7,919 nt of DNA from Rhizobiales bacterium CCH3-A5 (GCA_001556025.1 LSIB01000023.1:1-7919); one strand, 5' to 3'; shown: positions 1-6,488, numbered from the stretch's first letter. The notes: generated by a model not told the origin, from the sequence alone. Numbers and translations: made by a program.

Positions 1-2
1 AG

Positions 3-110
3 AACTGGCGGCGCGTCGCAACACGCTACGACAAAAGCAAGGAATCTTACCTCGGTTTCGTCGCCATCGCCGCAGTCAAACTCTGGCTACCCTTTGTCCA
101 CGAAGCCTAG
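3..110 (+). pseudogene. IS5-family transposase, C-terminal fragment (cut by window edge)
   Basis: Frame 3 from the first bases reads about 35 residues and ends in TAG at 108-110. It contains NWRRVATRYDKSKESYLGF, which matches the extreme C-terminus of IS5/IS4-type DDE transposases, where an R-x-x-TRYDK-x-x-x-SYL signature follows the catalytic glutamate. The glutamate and the rest of the catalytic core lie upstream of the window. Whether the whole gene is intact cannot be judged, so the entry is labelled as a fragment rather than as proven broken. No clear terminal inverted repeat of the element could be identified between here and the next gene. The family call is fairly secure, but the subgroup is not determined. 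Confidence 0.75.
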
Positions 111-117
111 TTCAAGT

Positions 118-143
118 CCTGCACGTCGTTGGACGCGTGCAGG
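118..143. repeat. Strong hairpin just after the IS5 transposase
   Basis: CCTGCACG at 118-125 pairs perfectly with CGTGCAGG at 136-143. An alternative fold extends the stem inward with CGTC (124-127) pairing to GACG (132-135) around a GTTG loop and leaves a two-base bulge. It starts 8 bases after the transposase stop. There is no T-run on either side, so it is not a classical intrinsic terminator. It could be a terminal structure of the IS or a transcription-attenuating hairpin. The repeat itself is directly visible; its role is inferred. Confidence 0.5.
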
Positions 144-600
144 CAATCGCAGCTCACCTCTTGACGATAGACGCGCTCAGTGTCGATGCCATCCCCAAGC
201 TCCAAGCAGCCTGGGGGAAACGTAACGGTAGGCTGTCCGGACCCGGCGTCGCCGCCGATGGAGTGCCTGGCCTGCCCGATCGCGCATCGCGAGAGCATCG
301 TGGGTTGAGCTCGGAGATCTTCACCTGATTGCAGGCGATAGCCAGGGTGGCGCGGGTATTGAAAACCGCCGGTTCGCCAAGGTTCGGCCGGCTGGGGTCA
401 CCTCGCGCGCTGAGAATATGCCGCTGTCGTGCTGGCAAATCTAACTCTAGATCGGCCCGCATTTGGCCGGCTGCCGCCGCTCTTGCCTAAGGCTCGATAT
501 CCGGACGAGTTCAAAGGCTATCAACCGGCTTTCATTCTGAACTTGCGTTGGTGGTAGACCTTTGGTAATAGCTCAGGCTTCACGCATGACGTGAAAATTC

Positions 601-626
601 GAAACTCGATCACCAATCGAGTGTTC
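601..626. repeat. Inverted repeat with ACTCGAT / ATCGAGT arms
   Basis: ACTCGAT at 604-610 and ATCGAGT at 616-622 are perfect inverted arms around a CACCA spacer. Allowing one bulged base (G623), the flanking GAA (601-603) pairs with TTC (624-626) and gives ten paired positions. It lies about 137 bases ahead of the methyltransferase start, in DNA with no convincing gene. It could be an operator or regulator-binding site, a recombination or attachment core, or part of a decayed element. The symmetry is visible; the function is unassigned. Confidence 0.5.
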
Positions 627-762
627 GGCGATGTAGAGCACTTTCACTTCGGTGAGCAGCACTTCATCGATCTAACTTGCAGTCGCCGCTTTTCGCGGTG
701 CCGCGAGCGATCGATCAGGCTGTTCACTTGACTTGGCGATCTCCAGTGAATGGAGACCGGCA

Positions 763-2184
763 ATGTCCTCGGCAATCCCCCCCAAGCCTATCCGTCAGCG
801 CGTCCGGGTCGATGGCCCCTCGCACAAAACGTTCGCGCTGCCAGAGAATCTGGCGCTCAAAATTGTCGAGCGCCCTCTCGGCGAACTGAAGCCTTCGGCC
901 CGCAACGCGCGCACGCACTCAGACAAGCAGATCGCCAAGATCCGCGACAGCGTGAACCGTTTTGGCTTCATCACCCCGATCCTGATCGACGGCAATGATG
1001 AAATCGTCGCGGGCCACGGCCGCTATATGGCTGCCGAGAGCCTGGGCATGGCCATGGTGCCGACCATCCCGATCGGCCATCTCAGCGAGGACGAGATCAG
1101 GGCTTATCGCCTCGCCGACAACCGTCTTGCTGAACTTGCGGGATGGGACGACGACCTGCTGAAGCTCGAACTGGGCCACCTCGTTGAAATTGACTTCGAC
1201 GTCGACTTGACCGGGTTCGATACCCCGCAGATCGACCTGATCCTCGATGGCGCCCCCCCGGCGAAGCCCGACCCGGCCGACGACGTGCCGGAGATCGTCA
1301 AAGAAGCGGTGACGCGCCTCGGCGAGACCTGGAAGATGGGCAAGCATCGCATCTTCTGCGGCGATGCTCTCGATCGCATCAGCTACGAGACGTTGATGGC
1401 GGGCGCCAAGGCGCAGATGGTGTTCATTGACGTCCCTTACAACGTGAAGATCGAAGGCCATGTCGGGGGTAAGGGCAAGATCAAGCACCGCGACTTCCCG
1501 ATGGCCTCGGGCGAGATGTCGAAGCCCGAGTTCACCGCGTTCTTGACGGCCGCTTTTGGTGAGGTTGCCAACGCCTCTGCGGACGGCGCGCTGATCTTCA
1601 CCTGCATCGACGGCCCGCACATGCACGAGATGCTGAATGCGGGCTACGAGGTCTTCGACGAATTCAAGGCGATGATCTGCTGGGCCAAGACCAACGCCGG
1701 CATGGGCTCGCTCTACCGCAGCCAGACCGAATTCATCCCGCTCTGGAAGAAGGGCAAGGCGCCTCACATCAACAACATCGAGCTCGGCCGCCATGGCCGC
1801 TATCGCACGACGTTGTGGACCTATGCCGGCGCCAACACCTTCCGCCGCGGCCGCATGGAGGAGCTGGCGAGCCACCCGACCGTCAAGCCCTGCGCGATGG
1901 TCATGGACGCGATCAAGGACTGCTCGAAGCCCGACGGTATTATCCTTGACGTCTTCGGCGGCAGCGGCACGACCCTGATCGCGGCGGCGAAGACGAAACG
2001 CCGCGGCTACCTGATGGAGCTCGACCCGCTCTATGTCGATGTGGCCGTCAAGCGCTGGCAGGCCCTCAGCAAGCAGCCGGCGGTGCATGCCGAGACCGGC
2101 ATGACCTTCGACGAGATGGCGCTGCAGCGCGCTCCGGCGAGCCCTGGGGCCGCCGCCTCCGCGGAGGGCAACGTCAATGGCTGA
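763..2184 (+). CDS. ParB-domain / DNA methyltransferase fusion (phage-type orphan methylase)
   Basis: The 473-residue product has two parts. Residues about 30-125 form a ParB/Srx-like domain with the signature GHGR at 84-87. Residues about 190-435 form an N-4/N-6 (adenine- or cytosine-amino) DNA methyltransferase, which transfers methyl groups from S-adenosylmethionine. The AdoMet-binding motif is DVFGGSGTT (396-404). The catalytic motif IV, normally DPPY, here reads DVPY (223-226), so activity may be altered. Motif order (catalytic before AdoMet) suggests the beta class. Further family hallmarks are GMGSLYRSQTE, ELGRHGRYRT and HPTVKP. ATG 763 is chosen because GGAG at 752-755 sits 7 bases upstream; a TTG at 733 would add 10 residues without a better site. 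No restriction enzyme gene is adjacent. Its stop overlaps the DUF5681 start by 8 bases, placing it first in the packaging operon. The family call is strong, but target specificity is unknown. Confidence 0.9.
   Translation: MSSAIPPKPIRQRVRVDGPSHKTFALPENLALKIVERPLGELKPSARNARTHSDKQIAKIRDSVNRFGFITPILIDGNDEIVAGHGRYMAAESLGMAMVPTIPIGHLSEDEIRAYRLADNRLAELAGWDDDLLKLELGHLVEIDFDVDLTGFDTPQIDLILDGAPPAKPDPADDVPEIVKEAVTRLGETWKMGKHRIFCGDALDRISYETLMAGAKAQMVFIDVPYNVKIEGHVGGKGKIKHRDFPMASGEMSKPEFTAFLTAAFGEVANASADGALIFTCIDGPHMHEMLNAGYEVFDEFKAMICWAKTNAGMGSLYRSQTEFIPLWKKGKAPHINNIELGRHGRYRTTLWTYAGANTFRRGRMEELASHPTVKPCAMVMDAIKDCSKPDGIILDVFGGSGTTLIAAAKTKRRGYLMELDPLYVDVAVKRWQALSKQPAVHAETGMTFDEMALQRAPASPGAAASAEGNVNG
2163..2168 (+). 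promoter_or_regulatory. Ribosome binding site for the DUF5681 gene, inside the methyltransferase 3' end
   Basis: GGAGGG lies 8 bases before ATG 2177 and within the last codons of the upstream gene. It fixes the start of the DUF5681 gene and, with the 8-base overlap ATGGCTGA, supports coupled translation. Confidence 0.65.
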
Positions 2185-2590
2185 GGAAGCGGAGAAGCAG
2201 AAGGTGGGTTACAAAAATCCACCGCTCGCGACGCGGTTCCAAAAAGGGCGCAGCGGTAACCCTTTGGGCCGACGGAAGAGGGTGGCCCCGACGACGATGC
2301 TCGAGGCACGAGACGTGGTCATGGCGGAGCTCATACCGCTCACCGTCGGGGGCAAGCGCGTGATGATGAACGGCTACGAGTTTGTGTGTCGCAAAGCTCT
2401 TGCGAAGGCCTCTACCGGCGATATGCGAGCTATTGAGTTCTTATCTAAGGTAGACAAAGAGGGCCTCCGCAATCTCGCACCTGAGCTGACCGAGGCGGAC
2501 GACGCGATCATTGAGAGCTACTACGCTCGTCGAGACCGAGCGTTCGAGGATGATGGTGCCGACGAAACTGACGGTGGCGACCATGACTGA
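2177..2590 (+). CDS. DUF5681 domain protein, possible small-terminase-like partner
   Basis: The 137-residue product carries the DUF5681 signature near its N-terminus: VGYKNPP at 10-16, then RFQKGRSGNPLGRRKR at 20-35, a basic, glycine-rich stretch suited to nucleic-acid contact. The middle is helical (ARDVVMAELIPLTVGGKRV and onward) and the end is strongly acidic (FEDDGADETDGGDHD). Members of this family are typically found directly before terminase large subunit genes in proteobacterial prophages, the position normally held by the small, DNA-recognising terminase subunit. A TerS-like role is my inference from position and charge, not a known activity. The start at 2177 has GGAGGG 8 bases upstream. 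It overlaps both neighbours by 8 bases (ATGGCTGA before, ATGACTGA after), consistent with fixed-ratio production with the terminase. Confidence 0.85.
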   Translation: MAEEAEKQKVGYKNPPLATRFQKGRSGNPLGRRKRVAPTTMLEARDVVMAELIPLTVGGKRVMMNGYEFVCRKALAKASTGDMRAIEFLSKVDKEGLRNLAPELTEADDAIIESYYARRDRAFEDDGADETDGGDHD

Positions 2591-4013
2591 GCGCAACCGT
2601 CTGCTTCATGCGATCCTCCGGAAAGATCTGCCGAGCTTCATCGGCCGCAGCTTTGCAACGCTTGAGCCAGCGACCACCTATCTCGAAAACTGGCATATCC
2701 ATGCGATTGCCTACGAGCTGACGCGGGTCGCGCGCGGCGAGTGCAAGAGGCTCATCATCAACGTGCCACCGCGCTCGGCCAAATCGATCTGTGTGACGAT
2801 CTCGTTCGTCGCCTGGCTCATGGGTCATGACCCAACCAAACGGGTCATGGCGATCAGCTACGCAGCCGATCTGAGCCGCAAGCATGCCGCCGATTTCTAC
2901 ACGATCGTGACCAGTCCATGGTTCCGGAGCACTTTTCCGGCCTTCAAATTGGCCTTCTCTCGCGACGGCGAATTGCAGACCACTTTACGTGGCTCTCGTT
3001 TCGCCGGCTCGATCGGCGGCTCGGTGATGGGGCGTGGCGCCGACCTCATCGTGATCGACGATCCAATCAAGGGCCTCGCCGCAGCCTTGTCTGAGGCAGA
3101 GCGGCGTCGGGTCACCGAGTGCTATGACTCGACCCTCTTCTCGCGCCTGAACGATCGCATCAACGGTGCAATCGTCATCGTGATGCAGCGCCTGCATCAG
3201 GACGACCTTGTCGGTCACGTGCTCGACAAGGAGGAGTGGACGGTGCTCTCGATCCCAGCCATCGCGCCAGAAGACTGCCAGTACCGGATCGGTCACGGCC
3301 CTAGCGAGATCCTTCACCGTCGAGAGGGCGAGGTCCTCCATCCGACCCGCGAGCCTGCCAGCTGGTTGGAGGTGGCCAAGCGAAATCTGGGAACGCTCAA
3401 CTTCTCCGCGCAGTACCAGCAGAATCCGTTGCCCGCTGACGGCAACGCGATCAAGCGCGAATGGATCAAATATGTCGACGAGTTGCCCGACGCGTTCGAG
3501 CGCAAGATCGTCTCGTGGGACACCGCATCGACTCTGGGCGAGACCAACGACTTTTCGGTCGGTACGGTGTGGGGGGCTATCGGCCAGGACTTCTATCTCC
3601 TGCATGTCGAGCGCGGGCGGTGGGAGAGCCCCGAGCTTAGCAAGCGCATGATCAGGCTTGCCGACGAGCACGAGGTCGATGCGACGCTGATCGAGGACAC
3701 GGAGCTCGGCCGGGCATTGTCGCAGGATTTGCGCCACACGGGTAAGCTGATGCCCATTCTCAAGCGGCCGCGCTTCGACAAAATTGCCCGTCTGCAGGCG
3801 CAAGCTTCGCGTTTCGAGGCTGGTCAGGTCTATTTGCCGCGCTGCGCGCCGTGGCTGGCAGAGTACCTGAGCGAGCTATTGGCCTTCCCGGCGAGTCGGC
3901 ATGACGACCAGGTGGATTCAACGAGCCAGGCGCTGAAGTATTTGACGAGAATGTCGCCGTTGATCCGCGAGCGGCCCGCACGTCTCGAGCGCCCTAAAGC
4001 CCGTTACCGCTGA
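2583..4013 (+). CDS. terL: Phage terminase large subunit (packaging ATPase-nuclease)
   Basis: The 476-residue product is the motor that threads phage DNA into a procapsid and cuts it. The N-terminal ATPase has a degenerate Walker A loop, PPRSAKS at 62-68, lacking the usual glycine before lysine as in many members of this family. Walker B is LIVIDDP at 155-161. The stretch SRLNDRINGAIVIVMQRLHQDDL is a typical family block. The C-terminal RNase H-like nuclease shows its acidic residues in SWDTA (D313), LIEDTE (D372) and HDDQVDS (D441, D442, D445), so both domains look complete. ATG 2583 is chosen because it overlaps the DUF5681 stop (ATGACTGA) and starts at a natural N-terminus; an upstream TTG at 2511 lies deep inside the previous gene. 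A portal gene would be expected next but none follows, so the packaging operon ends abruptly here. Confidence 0.93.
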   Translation: MTERNRLLHAILRKDLPSFIGRSFATLEPATTYLENWHIHAIAYELTRVARGECKRLIINVPPRSAKSICVTISFVAWLMGHDPTKRVMAISYAADLSRKHAADFYTIVTSPWFRSTFPAFKLAFSRDGELQTTLRGSRFAGSIGGSVMGRGADLIVIDDPIKGLAAALSEAERRRVTECYDSTLFSRLNDRINGAIVIVMQRLHQDDLVGHVLDKEEWTVLSIPAIAPEDCQYRIGHGPSEILHRREGEVLHPTREPASWLEVAKRNLGTLNFSAQYQQNPLPADGNAIKREWIKYVDELPDAFERKIVSWDTASTLGETNDFSVGTVWGAIGQDFYLLHVERGRWESPELSKRMIRLADEHEVDATLIEDTELGRALSQDLRHTGKLMPILKRPRFDKIARLQAQASRFEAGQVYLPRCAPWLAEYLSELLAFPASRHDDQVDSTSQALKYLTRMSPLIRERPARLERPKARYR

Positions 4014-4198
4014 GATTGGGCTTGCCCATGCCGGTCGTCACGTTGGTTCCGTCTGATGGCCCCGACAACCGCATGGTCGGAGCTCAATTAGGTTGCGCGC
4101 CCCCGCGGGGAGCTATTGGACCATTTCGGCATGCTGCGGATTCTTCGGGTCGGCAATACTCGGGCGCCTGCGGCGTCAAGATGATGCAGCGCGACGCT
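4014..4198. other. Convergent junction between the two operons; phage head genes absent
   Basis: This stretch separates the terminase stop from the stop of the leftward HNH gene. A plus-strand frame opens right after the terminase (TTG 4016, ATG 4028, starting MPVVTLVPSDGPDNRMVGAQL) but continues as antisense of the HNH gene, so at most its first 20-odd residues could be the remnant of a lost gene. A perfect 10-base palindrome CCCCGCGGGG lies at 4101-4110, flanked by AGCTC (4081-4085) and GAGCT (4110-4114). These could form a hairpin that ends transcription from either side, but there is no T-run. Confidence 0.4.
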
Positions 4199-4660
4199 TT
4201 ATTCGGTGTCGCAGCGCCAGGCCGCGGGTTTGGTCAGGGGCCGCGACGCGGAGCGCTGAGGCTGGGCGGGGCTGAAGCTCGATCCAAGGAAACCCCGGTT
4301 TCGTGGAATTCCGAGATGTTTGGCCTCGCGACGTTTTGCTTCGGCGATATCAGCGAGATCGGTCGCGGTCTTGCCGCCCGGTCGGCGATGACAGCAGTCG
4401 CGGCCCAGCACCAGCCCGTCGGCTAGGCTGAGCGCGATTGACTTGTCGAGGATCATGGCCTCGGGGATCATATGGTCGAACTCGATCGCCTTGCCGGTGA
4501 TGTTCAACCCGCATCCCTCGCAGATGATCCGACCCGCTCCGTTCATTGCCCTCTTGATCAGGGCGACCTTCTGGGCGCGCGAGAATTCGCGGCGAGCGAT
4601 GCTGCGCTGTGGGCTGGGTGCCGCGCCGCGCTCGCCTTTGGATCCAGCCGATACCGTCAT
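4199..4660 (-). CDS. HNH endonuclease of phage recombination module
   Basis: The 153-residue product is an HNH nuclease. Visible motifs are a zinc-type pair C47-E-G-C50, the core EFDHMIPEA with D62-H63, and C90-H91 followed by a KTATDLADIAEAKR helix. This C-C ... DH ... CH pattern, with a K-T-x-x-D that follows, is typical of small HNH proteins in rhizobial prophages. The cleavage target is unknown; roles suggested for relatives include resolving recombination intermediates or DNA processing at packaging. Its ATG overlaps the stop of the upstream exonuclease gene by one base (TGATG at 4662-4658), so it is last in the leftward operon. The region after about residue 118 (GIPRNRGFLGSS and onward) has no feature I recognise and could be partly derived from a frameshift or deletion near the junction with the terminase operon. 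Confidence 0.8.
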   Translation of the reverse strand: MTVSAGSKGERGAAPSPQRSIARREFSRAQKVALIKRAMNGAGRIICEGCGLNITGKAIEFDHMIPEAMILDKSIALSLADGLVLGRDCCHRRPGGKTATDLADIAEAKRREAKHLGIPRNRGFLGSSFSPAQPQRSASRPLTKPAAWRCDTE

Positions 4661-5289
4661 CAGGCAGCCTTGACGCTGGCATGCGACCGGATCCTGTCGA
4701 CGATGACGTCAAGCTCGGTGTTGAAGACGTCGACCGCTTGGGCGAGTTCGTGGATGAAACCCTCGTCTCGCCATGCGCGAGTGATGATCATGGGCAGGCC
4801 TGGCCAGTAGATCACCAGATCAACCCAAGCTCGCCCCGTGATCCACAGCTGCCCCTGGCACTGGGCGTTGTGCTCGGGCGGAAACTCGCCGCGCAGCAGC
4901 GCCTCGATCAGAAGATGCGGCAGCTTGGTTTTGATTTCGAGAAGGCCGTCGGCGCCGACCAGGGCATCGGGAGAGGCGCCCTTGCGCCCGTTTCGGACAA
5001 AGCCGACACGTTCGCAGTGGGCTTCGGTGAGAAAGGTATAGGTCGTGCGCGCTTCATCCTCGAGGGCCTTGCCGCGTTCCATATGGACGTTGGTGAAGCC
5101 TTCCATGGGCTGACCCGTGATCAACTCGCCTGCCAGCTTGTAGAGGTAACTCTGGCGGGTACGGCTTTCCGCGCTGCCGCGGCCTTTGGCCATGATGGCG
5201 GTGAATGCTGACGCCGTCGGGATGCCAAGGCGCAGTCCTTGCCACTCTGGAGAGCCCTGGTCGCATAGGCTGATTTCAATGTCGGTCAT
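4660..5289 (-). CDS. YqaJ / lambda-exonuclease-type recombination nuclease
   Basis: The 209-residue product belongs to the PD-(D/E)XK exonucleases exemplified by lambda exonuclease and YqaJ, which degrade one strand of duplex DNA from an end to expose single strands for annealing. Visible family features are SPEWQGLRLG with W16 and R20, PTASAF with S27, a helix ending in MERGKALEDEAR (70-81), SPD at 106-108 and EIK at 118-120. D108, E118 and K120 form the expected metal-binding and catalytic set. Length is normal for the family and no key residue is missing. It starts at ATG 5289, overlapping the ERF stop as ATGA, and ends in a one-base overlap with the HNH gene. Exonuclease next to annealase is the classic two-component phage recombination pairing, so the two products probably act together in the cytoplasm. 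Confidence 0.88.
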   Translation of the reverse strand: MTDIEISLCDQGSPEWQGLRLGIPTASAFTAIMAKGRGSAESRTRQSYLYKLAGELITGQPMEGFTNVHMERGKALEDEARTTYTFLTEAHCERVGFVRNGRKGASPDALVGADGLLEIKTKLPHLLIEALLRGEFPPEHNAQCQGQLWITGRAWVDLVIYWPGLPMIITRAWRDEGFIHELAQAVDVFNTELDVIVDRIRSHASVKAA

Positions 5290-6008
5290 GGCCGGCCACC
5301 TTTGGCGCGCACGAGGTCGCAGGCCTGCTGGAATCGGGCTGCCGGCAGATCGGCAAAACGGTCAATCTTGAAGACCCGCAGCAGGGCGTTTTCGTCGGCG
5401 CCGGCCTCCGCGATTATACCCTTGAGCTCCGATTCCTGCTCGGCGTCGATCAAGGCGGCTGCGCTGCTGCGGCGCCCGTCATCATCATCGGTTGCGGCCA
5501 GACCGAGCGCGGCCTTCAGCGTCATCCGCTGCAAATAGGTCAGCGTCGATCCGATGGCCTGAATGTTGTTTTTGCCGCCGCTATCATCGATCGGCGCGGT
5601 CAAGGCAATTTCTTCGTGATAGCCCTCTCCGTGCGAGAGGATGCACGCGACCGTCACGTTCGTACCGAGGGTCTTGGTCCGAAATCGGTAGGAGAGGCGA
5701 TGAGACGCCAGGGCTGGACCAATCGTCCGCGCAATCTCGGCCAGATCTTCGTACCGGTAAGAGCCGCGTCCTGGTTGGATGATCTCGCGGTTTTTGGTGA
5801 TCACAGGGATGTCGGCGCGGGCTGCGGCAAGCGCCGTCTCAAAAGCCTTGCGCATGGCGTGCCCTTGCCAGCGTTCATGCAGTGCGATCAGGCGCTCCAG
5901 CGTCGGTGCATCGGCGCTGCGCGCCACAGCCTGACAGAGCATCGCGAATGGCGTCACGGGCGACATGAGAGGAGGCAGGTCGGCTAGGGCAAGGCTGGGT
6001 AGCGTCAT
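5286..6008 (-). CDS. ERF-family single-strand DNA annealing protein
   Basis: The 240-residue product matches the Essential Recombination Function family, ring-forming proteins that pair complementary single strands. Key blocks are GSYRYEDLAEIARTIGPALA with SHRLSY just after (the conserved Y-x-Y-x-DL pattern), then NNIQAIGSTLTYLQRMTLKA and the GLAATDDDDGR acidic end of the core domain. The tail (about 190-240) carries a helical ESELKGIIAEAGADENALLRVF segment. ATG 6008 is chosen because GGAG lies 9 bases upstream on the minus strand; an ATG at 6089 would add 27 residues without family similarity and would touch the preceding stop. It shares an ATGA overlap with the exonuclease gene and lies 80 bases after the small helical gene, so all four are probably one transcript. 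Confidence 0.88.
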   Translation of the reverse strand: MTLPSLALADLPPLMSPVTPFAMLCQAVARSADAPTLERLIALHERWQGHAMRKAFETALAAARADIPVITKNREIIQPGRGSYRYEDLAEIARTIGPALASHRLSYRFRTKTLGTNVTVACILSHGEGYHEEIALTAPIDDSGGKNNIQAIGSTLTYLQRMTLKAALGLAATDDDDGRRSSAAALIDAEQESELKGIIAEAGADENALLRVFKIDRFADLPAARFQQACDLVRAKGGRP

Positions 6009-6088
6009 AGCAGGTCGCTCCAATTGGACGGATTGGCAGGGAAGAGTTTTTAGGAGATCTGAGATGAAGCCGGTCGTGCGGGTCTGCA

Positions 6089-6478
6089 CTAGCAGCCGCG
6101 CGACATGATCAGCGCGAGTGCGGCTTCGAGCTGTGCAACCGCTGTGAAGTTCATGCGATCGCGCATCATCTCGCGGGTCAGCGCCTGCTCGATCCTGATG
6201 CGGTCGTCGTAATAGCGGGCCGCCAGGGCGGCGGTTTCCGATAAGCTTGCGGCCAAGATCAGGCGTTGTTCAGCGGCACGATCGCGTTGCATTACGCGCT
6301 CCCTCAATTCGCGCATCGCCTCGGCCCAAGCTCGCTTGAGCCAGCGCGAACGCTGTTGATTGCGCGCTTGCGCCGTTCTGCACATAGCCAGTGCAAATCG
6401 CCCAAGCGCATGGGCTCGCGTCATGATGCCGGCGCGCACGAAGACTGGCTTGTCGCCAGACATAACAACCAGGGTCAT
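6089..6478 (-). CDS. Small helical protein of unknown function, first gene of the recombination operon
   Basis: I do not recognise a family. The 129-residue product starts with a short strand-like segment (MTLVVMSGDKPVFVRAGIM) and is then almost wholly alpha-helical, rich in alanine, arginine and glutamate, for example WLKRAWAEAMRELRERVM and DDRIRIEQALTREMMRDRM. It contains possible coiled-coil heptads but no membrane segment or signal peptide. ATG 6478 is preferred because GGAGG (plus coordinates 6484-6488) sits 5 bases upstream; a GTG at 6481 is too close to that site. It is read directly from the divergent control region and precedes the annealase, so it may be an accessory to recombination, such as a nuclease inhibitor or single-strand-binding partner. 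That role is a guess from position only. Confidence 0.7.
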   Translation of the reverse strand: MTLVVMSGDKPVFVRAGIMTRAHALGRFALAMCRTAQARNQQRSRWLKRAWAEAMRELRERVMQRDRAAEQRLILAASLSETAALAARYYDDRIRIEQALTREMMRDRMNFTAVAQLEAALALIMSRGC

Positions 6479-6483
6479 CACCG

Positions 6484-6488
6484 CCTCC
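6484..6488 (-). promoter_or_regulatory. Strong ribosome binding site deciding the start at 6478
   Basis: On the minus strand this is GGAGG, followed by CGGTG and then ATG. The 5-base spacing to ATG favours it over the GTG three bases earlier, which would leave only 2 bases. Confidence 0.65.

Larger units (their letters stand above)
111..762. other. Gene-poor stretch with no convincing coding sequence
   Basis: About 650 bases separate the IS5 remnant from the methyltransferase start. Frames of 60-100 codons exist on both strands (for example + 137-328 and - 154-462), but they overlap each other, lack good ribosome binding sites and match no family I recognise. Shorter stretches look slightly protein-like, such as a plus-strand frame ending in a TAG near 556 with the peptide YPDEFKGYQPAFILNLRWW, and a minus-strand frame around 585-670. 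These may be decayed gene ends left by earlier insertions. A small hairpin lies at 684-700 (CGCCGC, TTTTC loop, GCGGTG). The promoter of the rightward operon should lie in this stretch, but I could not pick a convincing -35/-10 pair. Confidence 0.5.

Noticed and set aside
137..462. Overlapping 60-100 codon frames on both strands between the IS5 remnant and the methyltransferase
   Set aside because: They conflict with each other, have no convincing ribosome binding sites and resemble no family.
733..762. TTG at 733 as the methyltransferase start
   Set aside because: It lacks a good ribosome binding site, while ATG 763 has GGAG 7 bases upstream.
919..2088. A 389-codon open frame on the minus strand
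   Set aside because: It lies wholly antisense to the methyltransferase, whose motifs are certain. Long antisense frames are common in GC-rich codon use, and this one has no recognisable domain.
2511..2582. Longer terminase start at TTG 2511
   Set aside because: It would overlap the DUF5681 gene by 80 bases. ATG 2583 gives the same 8-base overlap device as the previous junction.
2985..3803. A 272-codon open frame on the minus strand
   Set aside because: It is antisense to the terminase ATPase and nuclease domains and has no family resemblance.
4609..5211. A 200-codon plus-strand open frame
   Set aside because: It mirrors the YqaJ-type exonuclease gene, which has clear catalytic residues and overlap-linked neighbours.
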